Positions 1 to 12,103 of a stretch of 64,000 nucleotides of DNA are shown here, piece by piece. Made by a program: the position numbers and the translations under genes. The notes below the pieces were generated by a model, which worked only from the letters and a program-made list of their open reading frames with translations, did not search any database and had not been told where the DNA came from. Origin of the DNA: Simmondsia chinensis (Eukaryota > Streptophyta > Magnoliopsida > Caryophyllales > Simmondsiaceae); NCBI GenBank assembly GCA_018398585.1, contig JAGTTD010000001.1, positions 10,976,501 to 11,040,500 of the forward strand. The letters run 5' to 3'. Numbering within the stretch: position 1 is the first letter of the stretch; every line of letters begins with the position of its first letter.

Positions 1-2640
1 TCATACTAGCTGCCATATCTAGTACCACTCGAATGGAACTCATCTTCACAACAGGAGCAAAGATCTCATCAAAATGAATCTCTTTCTTCTGATTGAAGCC
101 TTTCACCACCAAACGAGCTTTATGTTTCACAACTTGGTCCCCATTCTTTTTCAGTCTGAACACTCACTTATTCTGAAGTGCTTTTCTGCCTTTAGGAAGA
201 TCAACCAGCTCATAGGTTCCATTCTTCTCTAAAGAATTCATCTCTTCATCCATGGCTTTCACCTAATTATCCTTGTCTTCATAAGTCTGCACTTCTTGGT
301 AGCTCTTTGGCTCCCCCTCATCAGTAAGACAAATATAATCAGAACTCGAATACCTCACAGATAGTCGACGCTCTCTATCAGACTTCCTCAACTGAGGCTT
401 AGCTGTCACTGGTTCGGGGGTTGGCTCCCCCTGCTCAACACCATCTGTACCTGGAGCATCATTAATTGCAACTGGCTCTATATCATTCTCCAGTTCTGTC
501 CCATCTAAGATCTGCTCTTCATCTATGGCACCTGATGAAGATGAAATCGGTGTAGTATCAGCAACACCGCTAGGAGCACATGTAGTCTTATTTGACTTGT
601 CAAAATTAGCCATATTCTCATTTTCATGAAACACGACATCTCTGCTTCTCACGGTCCTTGTCTTCATAGGGTCCCATAATCTGTAACCAAACTCCTCATC
701 ACCATATCCTACGAATATGCACGGAGTGGCTTTATTGTCAAGCTTGGATTTCTGTTCCTTTGGCACATGCATGAAGGCTTTGCATCCAAACACCTTCAAG
801 TGAGAATAAGAAATGTCTTTCTTAATCCACACTTTCTCTGGAATGTCAAAATGCAAAGGAGCTGATGGACCTCTATTGATGATGTACACAACAATATTTA
901 CAGCTTCACCCCAAAATGCCCCCAAAATACCCCCAAAATGCCTTAGGCAGCTTTGACATTCTGAGTAAACATCTGGTTTTCTCCACAATGGTTCTATTCA
1001 TCCTTTCCACGACACCATTATGCTGAGGAGTACTTGGTACTGTTCTTTCTTGGTGAATCCCATGTTTCTTGCAGTACCTTCTAAAATCTCGATTAACGTA
1101 CTCTCTCCCATTGTCAGTTCGGAGACATTTTAGCAACATCCCTACCTGTCTCTCCACCATGGCATGAAACTGCAGAAAGACTTCAAATACTTGAATTTTG
1201 GATCTCAAACAAAACACCCAAGTTTTTCATGAAGCATCATCAATAAAAGTAACAAATATCGATTTCCTCCTAGAGATTCCGCCTCTATAGGACCACATAC
1301 ATCAGAATGTACCAAATCAAGCTTATTTTGTTTTCGTTTCAACTGTTTACCAAAACTGACTCTATGTTGCTTACCTAACAAACAATCATCATAAGGGTTC
1401 AGTGACCTATTTTTAAGTGAAGGAATGAGGGATTTTTTAGCCAATATCTGCAACCCTTTCTTGTTGACATGAGCTAGCCGTCTGTGTCACAAATTAGGTG
1501 AAGTGTCATCCTCGACTGCGTTCAATTCACCACCACACACTATCACACATATCTTGTATAATGAACAACAAAGCTGTCCTCTGGCTACTATCAGTGATTC
1601 CTTGGTAAGCTTCCATTTTCCATCTCCTAGATGATGTGTATAACCTTCTTTGTCTAGGACATTTACAGAAATCAGATTAAGGCGCAATTTAGGAACATGT
1701 CGCACATTTGTTAGAGCAACAATGCAACTAGTACTAGTCTATACATGGATATCCCCAATCCCAATGATCTTAGCAACACTACTGTTGTCCATTTTCATAG
1801 TACCAAAGTCACCTACTTTGTAAGTAGAAAAATACTCTCTCTTGGGAACACAGTGATAAGAAGCACTAGAATCAACAATCCATTCAACATCAGGATCACT
1901 TCTATGATTGCACTCACCCTGAGCACAAAACAATGTTATATGGCCATCATTATCATCACTTGTTATTGTAGCTACAGTCTTTTTATCATCTGCCTTATTC
2001 TGACGTGTTTCACCTTTCTGTTCTTTCTTCAGAAGAAAACAATCTCGTCTCAAGTGTCCAATTTTATGACAATGCCAGCATTCTAGTTTTGCTCCTCTGG
2101 ACTTAGACTTGCCTCTAGACTTATCATGCCTCTTCGGCCCTCTACTCTTACTTCTACCTCAGTTTTCAGTAACAAGTGCCTGCGCATCAACACCCATCTC
2201 TTTTCTTCTCATCTCCTCATTGAACAAGCAATCTCTTACGGCACTCAAAGCCAAATTTCCATCAGGAGCCGAGTTACTAACAGTTACTACCATGGTCTCC
2301 CAACTGTCAGGTCGAGAGCTTAAAAGGAATAAAGCCTGCAACTCATCATCAAGAGTAATTTTCATAATAGTCAACTAGTTAATAACATCCTGAAATTCAT
2401 TTAAGTGTTCGGCCATTGATCGTCCCCCTTTCAATTTCAAGTTGACTAACTTCTTAATCAGAAAAGCTTTATTTCGCGGAGTCTTTCTCTAATTCCGACT
2501 CTCTGAACTTTTCCATAATGTATTGGCATTAGTCTCTTGTGATATATGGTGAAAAACACTAAAATCTACCCACTATCTAATTGTCCCAATAGTTTTTCTA
2601 TTCAGTTTCTTCAATTCTTTATCTGACATTTTTTTGGCCT
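1..2640 (-). pseudogene. copia gag-pol polyprotein, degenerate
   Basis: Reading right to left on the minus strand: a gag segment (about 2159-2374, with motif RPDSWETMV), a zinc-knuckle/protease segment (1739-2053, containing EWIVDSSASYHC, where the usual Asp-Ser/Thr-Gly active site is changed to Asp-Ser-Ser), a GAG-pre-integrase part (1205-1705, with LDLVHSDVCGP), the integrase core (906-1217, with LRTDNGREYVN and TPQHNGVVERMNRT), the integrase C-terminus (263-988, with HLKVFGCKAFMHVP and GYRLWDP), and the first RT residues (1-262, with ARLVVKGFNQK). The segments lie in different frames, so no intact polyprotein can be made. Recognition is from family motifs; the precise lineage is inferred. 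Confidence 0.85.
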
Positions 2641-2811
2641 ACCATTATCGCTTTCAATCGGGTCATGTAAATCCTTACAATAAAGTAGGTCCTCCATCAT
2701 TGGCTTCCAAATTGAATAATTTTCACCGGTCAATTTTATTATCGTACTATTACCAGTGCCATCCATTATTATTCACCCTAATAATGAAACTTGGCTCTGA
2801 GACCACTCTGA

Positions 2812-3478
2812 TGGGGTCCAGACACCTAAACTCAATTCCAGTCGACCACTCAAGCTAAAATCAATGACAGATATAAATCACAGGCACACTAATATCACCA
2901 ACTATCAATGACGAAATAAATATGCGGAAATTAAATCAACACCAGATATAACATGGAAAATCCTCCAAGGTAGAGGGAAAAACCACTAGGCAAACCAACA
3001 GCAAAATCCACTATAGAAATAGCAATTACAACATTTATGGTTTCAAGATGTTTTCTCTAACTTGAAACCTACAAGTAAATCGAGCGACACAAGGATTACC
3101 CCCTAGGCTCGAGACCAATTGACTCACCCGATCAATTCACTCCAATCAATGCCTAGAAAACCCGCTCCAAACTGCTCCAAGATTAATCCTTGATCTTCAC
3201 CGATAAAATATCCGAATTTTGCGAGTAGAGCTTCTGCGTTCTTCTCTCTTTCGGCTCTCTCTCGTTGTGTGCTTAGTTATTTTTGTGCTGCCGCCTCTCT
3301 CTCATAATCATACATAACCCCAACAAATTGAGGTATATATATATATTATAATAAATATTATAATAAAAACAAGCCCTAAAGTTTATAGCAAATATAGGCT
3401 TATTAGCCCATTTAATTTTTTTTTTGTTTAATAAATTATAACCTGTAAGCTGAGCTATAGTACATATTATGTACCCCA
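2812..3478 (-). repeat. 5' LTR of the copia element at 1-3478
   Basis: The segment begins TGGGGT and ends ACCCCA, a perfect 6-bp inverted terminal match with the TG..CA ends expected of an LTR. It is 667 bp long and sits directly next to the primer-binding-site-like sequence at about 2795-2811. Only one LTR is in the window, so the boundary rests on these ends and not on an LTR-LTR comparison. Confidence 0.7.
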
Positions 3479-3730
3479 CAGCATTGATGATCCAATTATC
3501 TTTGGCCTCATATCTTGGGTACTCAATGTGTGGCTAATTTGTGTTCACTAAGCAGTTTCTTTTACGTAAAGGTGTACACATTGGCTGTATGATTTATTTG
3601 CAGTTGCACTTCAGGAAATGTGAAGCCAAAGCATATGTGTAGAGACTTGTTGTCTGACCTTGCTTACAGTTCTCAAGTTATGCTATTTTTATCATCAATA
3701 TTGAACGAGTTATGCTGCTTGACCTTGCAG

Positions 3731-6700
3731 GTTGGGTACCGTCACATTGATTGTGCTCAAATTTATGGGAATGAGAAGGAGGTAATAAACTAGATGATGT
3801 CTCTGGGCATGCTTTCATCATCATCTTTTAATAAGATTCCTTTTGCTCCTCATTATTGTGTTCTGTAGATTGGTATGGTGTTGAAGAAGCTGATTGCAGA
3901 TGGTGTGGTGAAGCGAGAAGAATTGTGGATCACATCCAAATTATGGTTTGTTCTACTTGCTAGTTGATCGTCCAACTTTTTTGTATATGTAGCTGTAGCT
4001 TTTTCATGCTGAGAGAAATAATAATACGCTCTTGTTTTAATCGCGCACAAATTTGCTCCATGTCATTATTTGATGCATGGTAGAACATGAGACTTCAGCA
4101 GAGCTGCCTTTTGTTGCTTATAATGCTGAAGTTATCATGTTCCCTGAACCCTCTTTCCCCGGAGCCCCCTCTTGTCAGAAAAACAAAAAGAAACTGTCTC
4201 TGAGATTGAATCAAATTGCAATATGCTGTTGTGGTGTCACGACAGTTGTGTTGGATTTTTCATTGGATTACAAGGTGCTTTTAAGTCTTGTATAGGGGTG
4301 TCAATGAGCCGAGCCGGCTCAAGAGAAAGCTCGAAAAGCTGGGCTCGCTTTGAGCTCGAGCCGAGCAGAGCCCGAGCCTAGTGAAGCTCGAGCTCGTAAG
4401 TTCGCGAGCCTAAACGAGCCCAAACGAGCTTTTTTTTAATATAATAATTTTGATTAAATATGACCCATGAAGCAAAATAATGAGCCGAGTCCGAACTTAA
4501 AAGAGCCCAAACGAGCCTAGGTTGAGCTTAAATGAGCATAATATTGCATGCTTAATTCAAGCTTGCTGAGCTTAGATCGAGCCGAGCCGAGCCGAGCCCG
4601 AGCCCGAGCCCGATCCTTTGACGAGCCGAGCTCGAGTTTGAACTTTCCAAGCTCGGCGAGCTTCGAGCCGAGCTTAATGCAAACGAGCCAAGCCTCGAGC
4701 CTGGCAGGCTCGGGCTCAGCTCGGCTCAAATACACCCCTAGTCTTGTATTTGCAATATTTGAATGAATAGCAATGCAATATTTGAATGAATAGCAATGCA
4801 ATAGTTAATTTCTATATTCCATTGATAGTTCTATACATGTAAATGCATTTATGAATATATTATAATTGATAACATGTAACTTAGCATCGAGTTCATTACT
4901 AAAGTAGAATCACGTAACAATCATTCTATAACGTCAATTGAAAAGCTGTTACGGAAGAAATATTGCTTTGCTTAAGCAACTCCCAACCCAAGCCCCATTT
5001 TTTAATGCATCATCAAATTAACCATATTTTTATATTTTTTAATTATTTTAATAGTTAGTTATTTATATTGTTTTTTTTATTTCAGGATAAAAGACAAAAT
5101 ACATTAAAAAATATGATTAAAAAATAATTAATTGTTGGGTATATTTTTTATCTTAAAATTAATTGTATATAAAATAGAAATAGAAAAAGAAAAATGGGAA
5201 GTTTACTTCCACAAGTCATATAGGGGTATAGGATTAGACTTGTAGGTTGAAAAGTTAACTTCCACAAGTAAACTAGCATGGGGTGTCTTCTTTTTGTTTT
5301 GGTTATAAATAATTGGTTGTTGTATTGAGTGGAAAATGTAGGGAGAAGTGTAGAGAAAAAAAGAGAGAGAGAAAAGAAGAGAAAATGTAGAGTGAGTTGG
5401 GGTTTGTAATGGGGTGCCTGGGGGGCACCCAGGTAGGGGGAGAGCGTGAAAATATAATCGTTGAGTGTTTATATTTGTGAGGTTGTTTTGTTTAGATGTT
5501 GAGTGGGATTCACCCGAGTAAGAAGAGAGTCATATTCGAGTGCCTTGATTGAGAGTATTGAAGAGAGTTTTTGTCTCTTTCTCTATCCAAAACTACATTG
5601 TGGGAGGGCTGGTGGCTTGCCGTGCAAGGCTACATTGATTCGAGGGCTGGTGGCTTGCCGTTCAAAGCTACATTGGGAGAGGGTTAGTGACTTACCGTGC
5701 AATAGTCACATTTGTTGATGATGACTGTAATATGGGGTATTGGGGTTATAATTGGAGACTGTAATTCCTAAATTTCATAGTGGATTTCGTACTCCTTTGG
5801 GTCCCGTGGTTTTACCCTCTAGTTGAGAGTGGGTTTCCACGTAAAACTATTGTGTGTTCATTTTTGTTGTTTTTCGCTTCCTCTATGCTCGATGTGTGAA
5901 TTTTTTCCAACATTAACATTACTGGGAGAATGGATTAAAATTATAAAAACTAGTATTATATTTTTAAGAAATAACTTATTATGAATAATTAAATAGAAGG
6001 AATTATTCAAATTTGATATGTAAAAATTTGGTAAATTTTAAAATATATTTTAAAATAATATTTAATATATTATATTAATTATTAAATTAATTAAAAATTA
6101 AAAAAGGGGCTCCAGCCTCCCGTTGGGGTAGTTTAAATGACCTTTAATTCGGCTCCGTTCGTTTGGAAAAAAAATATTTTAGAAAAAGATTATCCAAAAT
6201 TCTATGTTTTGGGACAATTAAATTCACTGAAAATTTAATTTTAGTAATTGACCTTTTCCCAAAGATTTGGAAAATGACTTCCGGATTAAAATTGCGGAAG
6301 TCATTATTCTGTGGTGCAAAAATTTGCCAGTCATCCTCCCTACAAGCCTAATATAATAGGTGGACTTGCATTAGGAAAATGGCTAATATTGTTGAGTGAG
6401 TCTGTTCAAAAAAAATATTGTTGAGTGAGTAATTGTATGTCATTTTGACTATTATATGATGGTTTTTTGTGGGTTAAATTGTTAATTGTCATATATTTTT
6501 TGTAAGGTGTAAAATAATTGGGAGACTATGATATTCAATTAAGTACAAGGTACTATGATAATATAGTATCAATGAATCAATTTACCTTCTGTTCAAAAAA
6601 AAAAATGAATTAATTTACCTCAAAGCTTAAGTTAATAGGTCAAGGTTTAGAATTAATTTTATATTCTAACATGCCCCCTTATGCAAATGTCTATGGACTT

Positions 6701-9700
6701 GAAGCATATATATTGCACAAACTTATAACTTGTGCTTATATTATATTAATATTGAAAATGGAAGCTGTTGGATTCGAAATTGTAGCCTTTTGGTTAATAA
6801 GGCTCTGATACCACATCAAGGAACCAACTTACCCAAAAGCTTAGGCTAATAGATGAAGGTCCAGAATTAGTTCTATACTAATATACAAAATATCTAAATT
6901 AGAATTTAGTTTTCCTTCAAAACAAACCGGAAAAATCGAAATTAGAATTTGGCTTTCCTTGAGAAATAGTTTCCGAAAAAAAATATTTTTCCTCAAACAA
7001 ACGGAGCCCTTCAATCATGGCTTTTTTTTTGGTTTTTATAGTTGACTGACTTCAAAGTAGAGTCTTTATGTCAATGGCATCTTCGGATGAGCGACTCTGT
7101 ATCAGTGTTTCTTTCAATTAGCACTTGAGATACACTCGTGGGTAGCAATTATCAACCTTTTGGAGAAATATAGCCTGAGGCCCCTCATTTTATTTTTCTT
7201 GCCTATGCATAATAGAAATAAAGATTTGAGTGTGCATAATCTTAACCGTTGATATGCAGGTGCACTGACCATGCCCCGGAGGATGTGCCAGTGGCACTGG
7301 ACAGAACATTACAAGACCTGCAGCTTGACTATATTGATTTATATCTTGTACGTGTCAACGAACCTTTTCTAGTTTCTTCTGAAAATCCCCTGATGGAGCT
7401 CCTCTTTCTGGCCATATAGATATTGACGGCTCTATTGGTAAAATCATCACATGTCATAATTTCCTGTTTAAAAATGGCATTTATGTATAATGTTAATAAT
7501 ATGATAAAATACACGTTGTCTTGATGTTGTATAATACACATATTATAATACATATTTGTATTTTTTTATTTAAAAATAAATGGTAATACCTACAAAATAA
7601 ATTAAATATCCATATTTTATATTTTGCTAAATTTGACACTTGTCTCCAATTATTGATTGTATCCTATCATTTACTATGTGTTTTGTTTCTGCTACCACTA
7701 TAGTGCATAGCATTATCCATTACTCTTATAAGTCCACGAATTTTTGACTAAAGTTTGTGCATATAACTGAATAATACACGTATATTTTTCATATAACTTC
7801 CATAATACATTTTACTACAGAAATAGGCGGAAGAACAGATTTAAGATACTGCTGCTGCTTAAATAACCTTTCTTTACATATCCTTTTCCCGAAATCACTA
7901 GCTAAAAGTGGAGAAAAGAAAAGGGGAGCACATAAAAGCAAACAGTTCATTACTAATCTAATGATGCATTTTTCCGTGTAGATCCACTGGCCAGTGCGGA
8001 TGAAAAAGGGATCAGTAGGTTTCAGACCTGAAAACTTTGTTGTGCCTGCTATCCCTGGAACATGGAAGGCCATGGAAGCACTCTATGATTCTAGCAAGGC
8101 TAGAGCTATTGGTGTGAGCAACTTCTCTACCAAGAAGCTTGCAGATCTATTAGAGACTGCGCGTGTTCCTCCTGCTGTCAACCAGGTGGAGTGCCATCCA
8201 TCATGGAAACAGACCAAGCTTCATGAATTTTGCAAGGCCAGGGGCGTTCACATATCTGTAAGCATAGTTACTCTAACTCTCCTTCCTTGCCTAAAACTCC
8301 CTTATCAGATAAAGTTACTGTTCATTGTTGCGACACTTGCACCCTTTGATTAGTACAAAAGCATAGAAAAGTATGAGAAAAATAGTTGAGTCTGAGCTTT
8401 TGGACTTGTACTCTTGTTTAACTTTTTTATACCCAAGTCTAAGTAAAGCAATCTATAAATAAAGTAAAATTCACAAATTGAGTACAATAAAGGCATAAAA
8501 TAATACAAGATAACACACTAAATTTATATAAAAACTCTTCTAAATAGATATCTTATCCACTATAAATTAAGATTACAATATCTAATTAAAATAAAAGACA
8601 TTTTTCCTGTTTTTTTCCATGTCAACTCTTTTTCAACATTTTCTTCGTTTTCCTTTTTTCTATTTCCTTTTCTTTTTTTCATTTTAAATGTTACACATAT
8701 TAATTCAAAGGTAAAAAGGTTTCTACAATAAATGCCCTATTTCCTCAAGCTTTCATAGATGGACAGTGACCAAGCTACAAAAAGAGCATCTATTTAACTA
8801 TGTTTATAATTATGATGATTTGTCTTGATCTGATTTTTGTAGGGATACTCACCACTGGGTTCCCCGGGCACAACATGGCTTAAAAGTGATGTTCTGAAGC
8901 ACCCTGTTCTGACTATGGTGGCAGAGAAGCTAGGCAAGAGTCCTGCACAAGTCGCTCTTCGTTGGGGTTTGCAAATGGGTCACAGTGTGCTCCCTAAGAG
9001 CACAAATGAGGGCAGAATTAAGCAAAATTTCGACATCTTCAACTGGTGTATAGCCCAGGATTTGATGGCAAAGTTCTCCGAGATTGAACAGGTACGAAAT
9101 TCATAAAGCACTTAATCACATACTTTGCTTGTTGGAAGGATTAGATAGTTCCATCTTGTTAAATTTTACTGGGCCTTTAGGCCCAACCTACGGAGTTGAA
9201 ACACATGAGATCCACATATAAGTCCAAGTGGGGTTCCATCCTAAAACCAATTGGCTATAGGTGGAGTAATTCACTAGGCTTATAAGATAATCTTTTCTTT
9301 CTCTCAACTCCGATGTGGGATTCCACAATACTCACATGTAGAATCTTCAACACATCTCCTAAAATAGACTCGTGTTTTTGTTCATTGATCCACTAGTATA
9401 TGGGATCATGGATAGTGCGTTTGGCTGTACTAAGTTCACGTATTTTAGCAGCCCATTATAAAATATTAGGTCCTATTACCAATTCTACGTTGGAGTATAA
9501 AACCGTTTATAGGCCTTAATCTAACAATTTAAGTTGTTCGAAAGTTTGTTTACGATGCACCAGAGCTTTTTTACCGCATGAGGTATGGAGAACCAATTGT
9601 AAAAGTCGCGACTCTTTATATTGCTTTTATATAAGAACGTGGTAGAAAATGTAGTTGTGCGTAGGGGTGTGAGTGGAGCCGAGCCATCTCACAAGGTTAG

Positions 9701-10340
9701 GATCAACTCATTTTGAGTTTGAGCTGAGCCAACTCATTTGGCTTATCCAATCGAGCCCGAGCCTAGCAAGCTCAAGCTTCGTAAGATTGCGAGTTTAAAT
9801 GAGCCTAAGCGAGTCTATCTTAAATATATTAGTTTAAATATGACCGAACGAGCAATATTTGGCATAAATAAGCCAAGCTCGAGCTCTAACGAGCCCATAT
9901 GAGCCTAGATTGTGCTTAAATGAGCCTAACTATTGTAGTCTTAGTTTGGAGCTTACGGAGCTAAGTTCGAGCACACCCGAGCGGAGCTGAGCCTAAGCCT
10001 TTGACAAACCTAGCTCAAGCTTGAAGTTTCCGAGCTCAGCGTGCTTTCTCACTAAACCGGAACCGACCTTAATGCAAACAATCCGAGCCTCGACCCCAGC
10101 GAGCTTGGGTTCAGCTTCGCTCAAACACACCGCTAGTTGTGCGTTATCAACACTTTAAGTACATTTCAATTCATGTTAGGGGATATATTAGGGTGTAAAA
10201 TCATTCTTTTACATACCCTAATGTGCTACACATTTTTTGTTTTGGTTGTGCAGGCCAGACTTCTGAGGGGTACTTTTTTTGTATCGGAAACCCATGGCGT
10301 GTACCGAAGTCTAGAGGATCTATGGGATGGCGAGATCTGA
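3731..10340 (+). CDS. AKR4C: NADPH-dependent aldo-keto reductase, AKR4C type (5' exon(s) outside window)
   Basis: Six exons: 3731-3781, 3869-3945, 7260-7347, 7982-8257, 8843-9091 and 10254-10340, ending in TGA. All introns are GT..AG and the joined 828 nt keep one frame (275 residues plus stop). The first exon opens with [17 protein letters not shown]; the last ends [11 protein letters not shown]. The AKR catalytic tetrad is complete: Asp7 and Tyr12 in exon A, Lys41 in ITSKLW, His74 in IHWP (numbering of this partial protein). [13 protein letters not shown] is the NADPH-binding segment. Family members have about 315 aa, so about 40 N-terminal residues are missing, placed to the left beyond the copia insertion. 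Known role of AKR4C enzymes: NADPH reduction of reactive aldehydes and ketones, usually in stress. Intron 3946-7259 is 3.3 kb and full of repeats. No lesion is seen in the visible exons, so the gene is probably functional if the upstream exon survives. Confidence 0.93.
4293..4740. mobile_element. hAT-like MITE (GAGC-rich family), 448 bp
   Basis: The ends TAGGGGTGT and ACACCCCTA form an inverted pair, and the element is flanked by a perfect 8-bp target duplication gtcttgta (4285-4292 and 4741-4748), the hAT signature. The interior is made of GAGCTCG/GAGCCGAGC palindromic words and has no coding potential. It lies in the intron 3946-7259 of the aldo-keto reductase gene. Related copies are at 9662, 15333 and 56351. 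Confidence 0.9.
5133..5912 (+). repeat. solo LTR, same family as the LTR element at 50914-56009
   Basis: It starts TGTTGGGTAT and ends TTTTCCAACA. Flanking 5-bp sequences are ttaat (5128-5132) and ttaac (5913-5917), a one-mismatch target duplication. The 3' half closely resembles the LTRs at 50914-51617 and 52313-56009, including the tandem unit around 'gggctggtggcttgccgtgc' (5590-5715) and the terminal stretch 'gctcgatgtgtgaatttt'. No internal region is attached, so it is a solo LTR left by recombination. It lies in an aldo-keto reductase intron. Confidence 0.8.
6151..7008. mobile_element. MITE-like element with GGCTCCGTT(C/T)GTTT termini
   Basis: The left end GGCTCCGTTCGTTTGG and the right end (reverse complement GGCTCCGTTTGTTTGAGG) form terminal inverted repeats about 18 bp long. 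Both arms continue with matching runs such as aaaaaaatattttt. No clean target duplication was found. The element contains a probable TRIM at 6606-6883. Elements with similar ends are at 29984-30901 and, as a fragment, near 35446-35459. It sits in the 3946-7259 intron of the aldo-keto reductase gene. Confidence 0.65.
6606..6883 (-). mobile_element. probable TRIM retrotransposon, minus strand
   Basis: Two related copies of about 66-70 bp (6606-6671 and 6814-6883) in direct orientation share 'aagcttaggctaatag'-like and 'ttagaatta'-like words. Between them is a 142-bp spacer that carries ggctctgatacca next to the right copy, the reverse complement of the tRNA-Met primer-binding site TGGTATCAGAGCC, and a polypurine-complement tract (tgccccctta) next to the left copy. 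This is the layout of a TRIM in minus orientation. The repeats resemble the clear TRIM at 12104-12399. Ends are decayed and no target duplication was confirmed. Confidence 0.6.
7348..8842. other. introns of the aldo-keto reductase, no recognised insertions
   Basis: The intron 7348-7981 and the intron 8258-8842 are AT-rich with normal splice ends. No transposon ends, RNA gene or coding exon other than 7982-8257 was recognised. Confidence 0.5.
9130..9526. repeat. possible solo LTR or TRIM fragment in AKR intron
   Basis: The segment begins TGTTGGAAGGATTAGAT and ends AATCTAACA, LTR-like TG..CA ends with partial inverted similarity (TGTTRGA). Flanking 5-mers (ttgct and attta) do not match, so an intact insertion cannot be shown. 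It contains 'ctccgatgtgggattcc', a phrase typical of plant LTRs. Confidence 0.35.
9662..10135. mobile_element. hAT-like MITE (GAGC-rich family), 474 bp
   Basis: The left end is TAGGGGTGTGAG; the right end is acacaccgcta. A perfect 8-bp target duplication gttgtgcg is at 9654-9661 and 10136-10143. The interior carries the same GAGCC/GAGCTC words as the element at 4293 but is more diverged. It lies in the last intron of the aldo-keto reductase gene, only about 118 bp before its last exon. Confidence 0.87.
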
Positions 10341-10849
10341 GGTGGGAAGTCTAGGCTAGTGCTGGTATTTGAACTATTCCTTGTTAACCGGTCACTTTTC
10401 ATTCTATGTGCTTATTTGCTTAGGCATCTTGTGTTTTTTTCGCCTATGAACTCAGAATTATAGATTTGTTGGTTGCCTCTACGTTTTCTCTTTATGAGAG
10501 GTGAAACTTGAAATGTAAGTGGAATATTGGTGCATTATGATTCTTTTGAGTTAGAGACTTGTTCCTCTTCGTTGCATAAAGATTACATTGGGTGAAGATG
10601 AGTTTCAAATTCAAGCCGCCGGAGGAAGGGCGATATTCAACACCTAGGAGCTTGTGTTTTAGTAGTAAGTGTGCTATTTCTTTTAGGTGAACAAATTCAC
10701 AATATTTCTGTTAAAATTGTGGCAAATACGGTCTAAAAAGAGTGCCTTCAAGTGCTTCTAAACGCACAATGGAGTACATTTGTGTCTTCTTTTTTGAGGT
10801 TTTTTTTTTTTTTTTCCTTTTTTGTTAATCGAAGTAACTCGGGCCAACT
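10341..10849. other. 3' flank of the aldo-keto reductase gene
   Basis: It includes the expected 3' untranslated region. No canonical AATAAA signal stands out. A long T tract (about 10799-10815) is followed at 10850 by a solo LTR. Nothing else is recognised. Confidence 0.4.
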
Positions 10850-11689
10850 TGTTGGAAAAATGATACAAGAAAATAGGATTTAAAAATAACAATAGCAAAT
10901 GAGGTAGTAAGTGTACATTCCCATATCCCACATGGACAAAATAAGAGAAGGTTTTTGGGTTTATATATGATTATGTAGAAAGTGCCCTTTGAATTAATTT
11001 ATAGATGAGAGTATGGACACCACACGGGCGCGCGCGCTCGCCGTCCGCCCGCCGTGCCGTGCTCGGGTGTGGGTTACATTTTTACAAACGGGTACAATTA
11101 TATTTCGAAAAAATCGGCCTTTTACTGTTTCGTAGTTAACGTTCGTATTCAAAACAGTTGCCAAGATTTTTGTTCGCATTTATAAACGGTTGCCGAGAGT
11201 TTTGCTCCATGTATTATGCAAACTGCCAACGTTCACTTCGGTTGCGATTTTTCACCCAGTTTTTAAGCAATCGGTTAACAAAACCGAGCCTTTATTTTGG
11301 CTATAAAAGCAGGCTTTCTTCACCAGTTTTCATCATCCAGAAAACGATTCTCCTTCTTCTCCTTATTCAATTTCCTCTCTCAAAATTCGGGTAAAGCTCT
11401 CAAGCGTCTCCTATCCGGTCTCTATCGAGTGCAACGGTAGCGGTCGAATCGTGTTAGTCCTGGAGGACGGCCGCCAATCAATCTGTTTGCACCGAAGCAG
11501 TGGCGAAATAGTCTTTTAGGCCAGTGGTACTTCCCACGACACAGCGTCTTCGGTATTGCATTCAATTTCTTATTTCTCTCGTGTTATTTGATTGTCGCGT
11601 TTACATATTTTAACCAGGTTTAATCGATGCTATTTTATGTTGAAAAAATACGTTCGTTTTTGCTGCGACTACTAGTTATTTTTCTAACA
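10850..11689. repeat. solo LTR, 840 bp, with perfect 5-bp target duplication
   Basis: It begins TGTTGGAAAAAT and ends ATTTTTCTAACA, almost perfect inverted ends. The flanks are caact (10845-10849) and caact (11690-11694), an exact 5-bp target duplication. No internal domain is attached. The LTR contains a GC-rich block near 11029-11066 (gggcgcgcgcgctcgccgtc) unlike the AT-rich surroundings. Confidence 0.85.
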
Positions 11690-12103
11690 CAACTTACATC
11701 CACAATTAGTTCCCAAGTTGCATGCATTAGGAAAATAGTAAACAGCAGCAACGAAGAATCAAACACAGCAAATAAAGGATAGATTACAAAGATTTTATTT
11801 GAAAGTTAACTCCGCATTGTGGGAGGTAGCACTGTCCTAAGAGATTTTTGCTGTTGTTCGGGTGCACAAGTTAATATCAATCGCTGTTCTCCAAGACTAA
11901 CAAGATTAGAATCCTAACGTGCGCCCATTAGTTGCCGATTAGGAGTGCCAAGAGAATATTTACCCAAGATTGAGAATGTTTCTAAGAGATAGATATATTG
12001 AGATTGTTGCGGAGGATGAATGAAGTTTTAGCTTGAGCAACCCTTTTATAGGAGTGAAGGTAGTGAGCCTTGGGAAGAAATGCCTTAAATCCCGGCAACC
12101 ACC
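11690..12103. other. intergenic, unassigned repeat-like DNA
   Basis: No coding potential. Words such as 'attacaaagattttatttgaaag' suggest the tail of an older LTR fragment, but no ends were found. Confidence 0.3.

Larger units (their letters stand above)
1..3478 (-). mobile_element. Ty1/copia LTR retrotransposon, 5' part, decayed, cut by window edge
   Basis: Minus-strand element. Its 5' LTR is at 2812-3478, followed (reading leftward) by a primer-binding-site-like stretch (TGGTCTCAGAGC on the minus strand near 2805), then gag, protease, integrase and the start of reverse transcriptase, where the window ends. The domain order protease-integrase-RT identifies Ty1/copia; integrase motifs resemble the TNT1/Tork group. 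Many frameshifts and stops show it is dead. The insertion lies in an intron of the aldo-keto reductase gene, antisense to it, so the missing first exon(s) of that gene should lie left of position 1. The second LTR and the left target duplication are outside the window. Confidence 0.9.
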
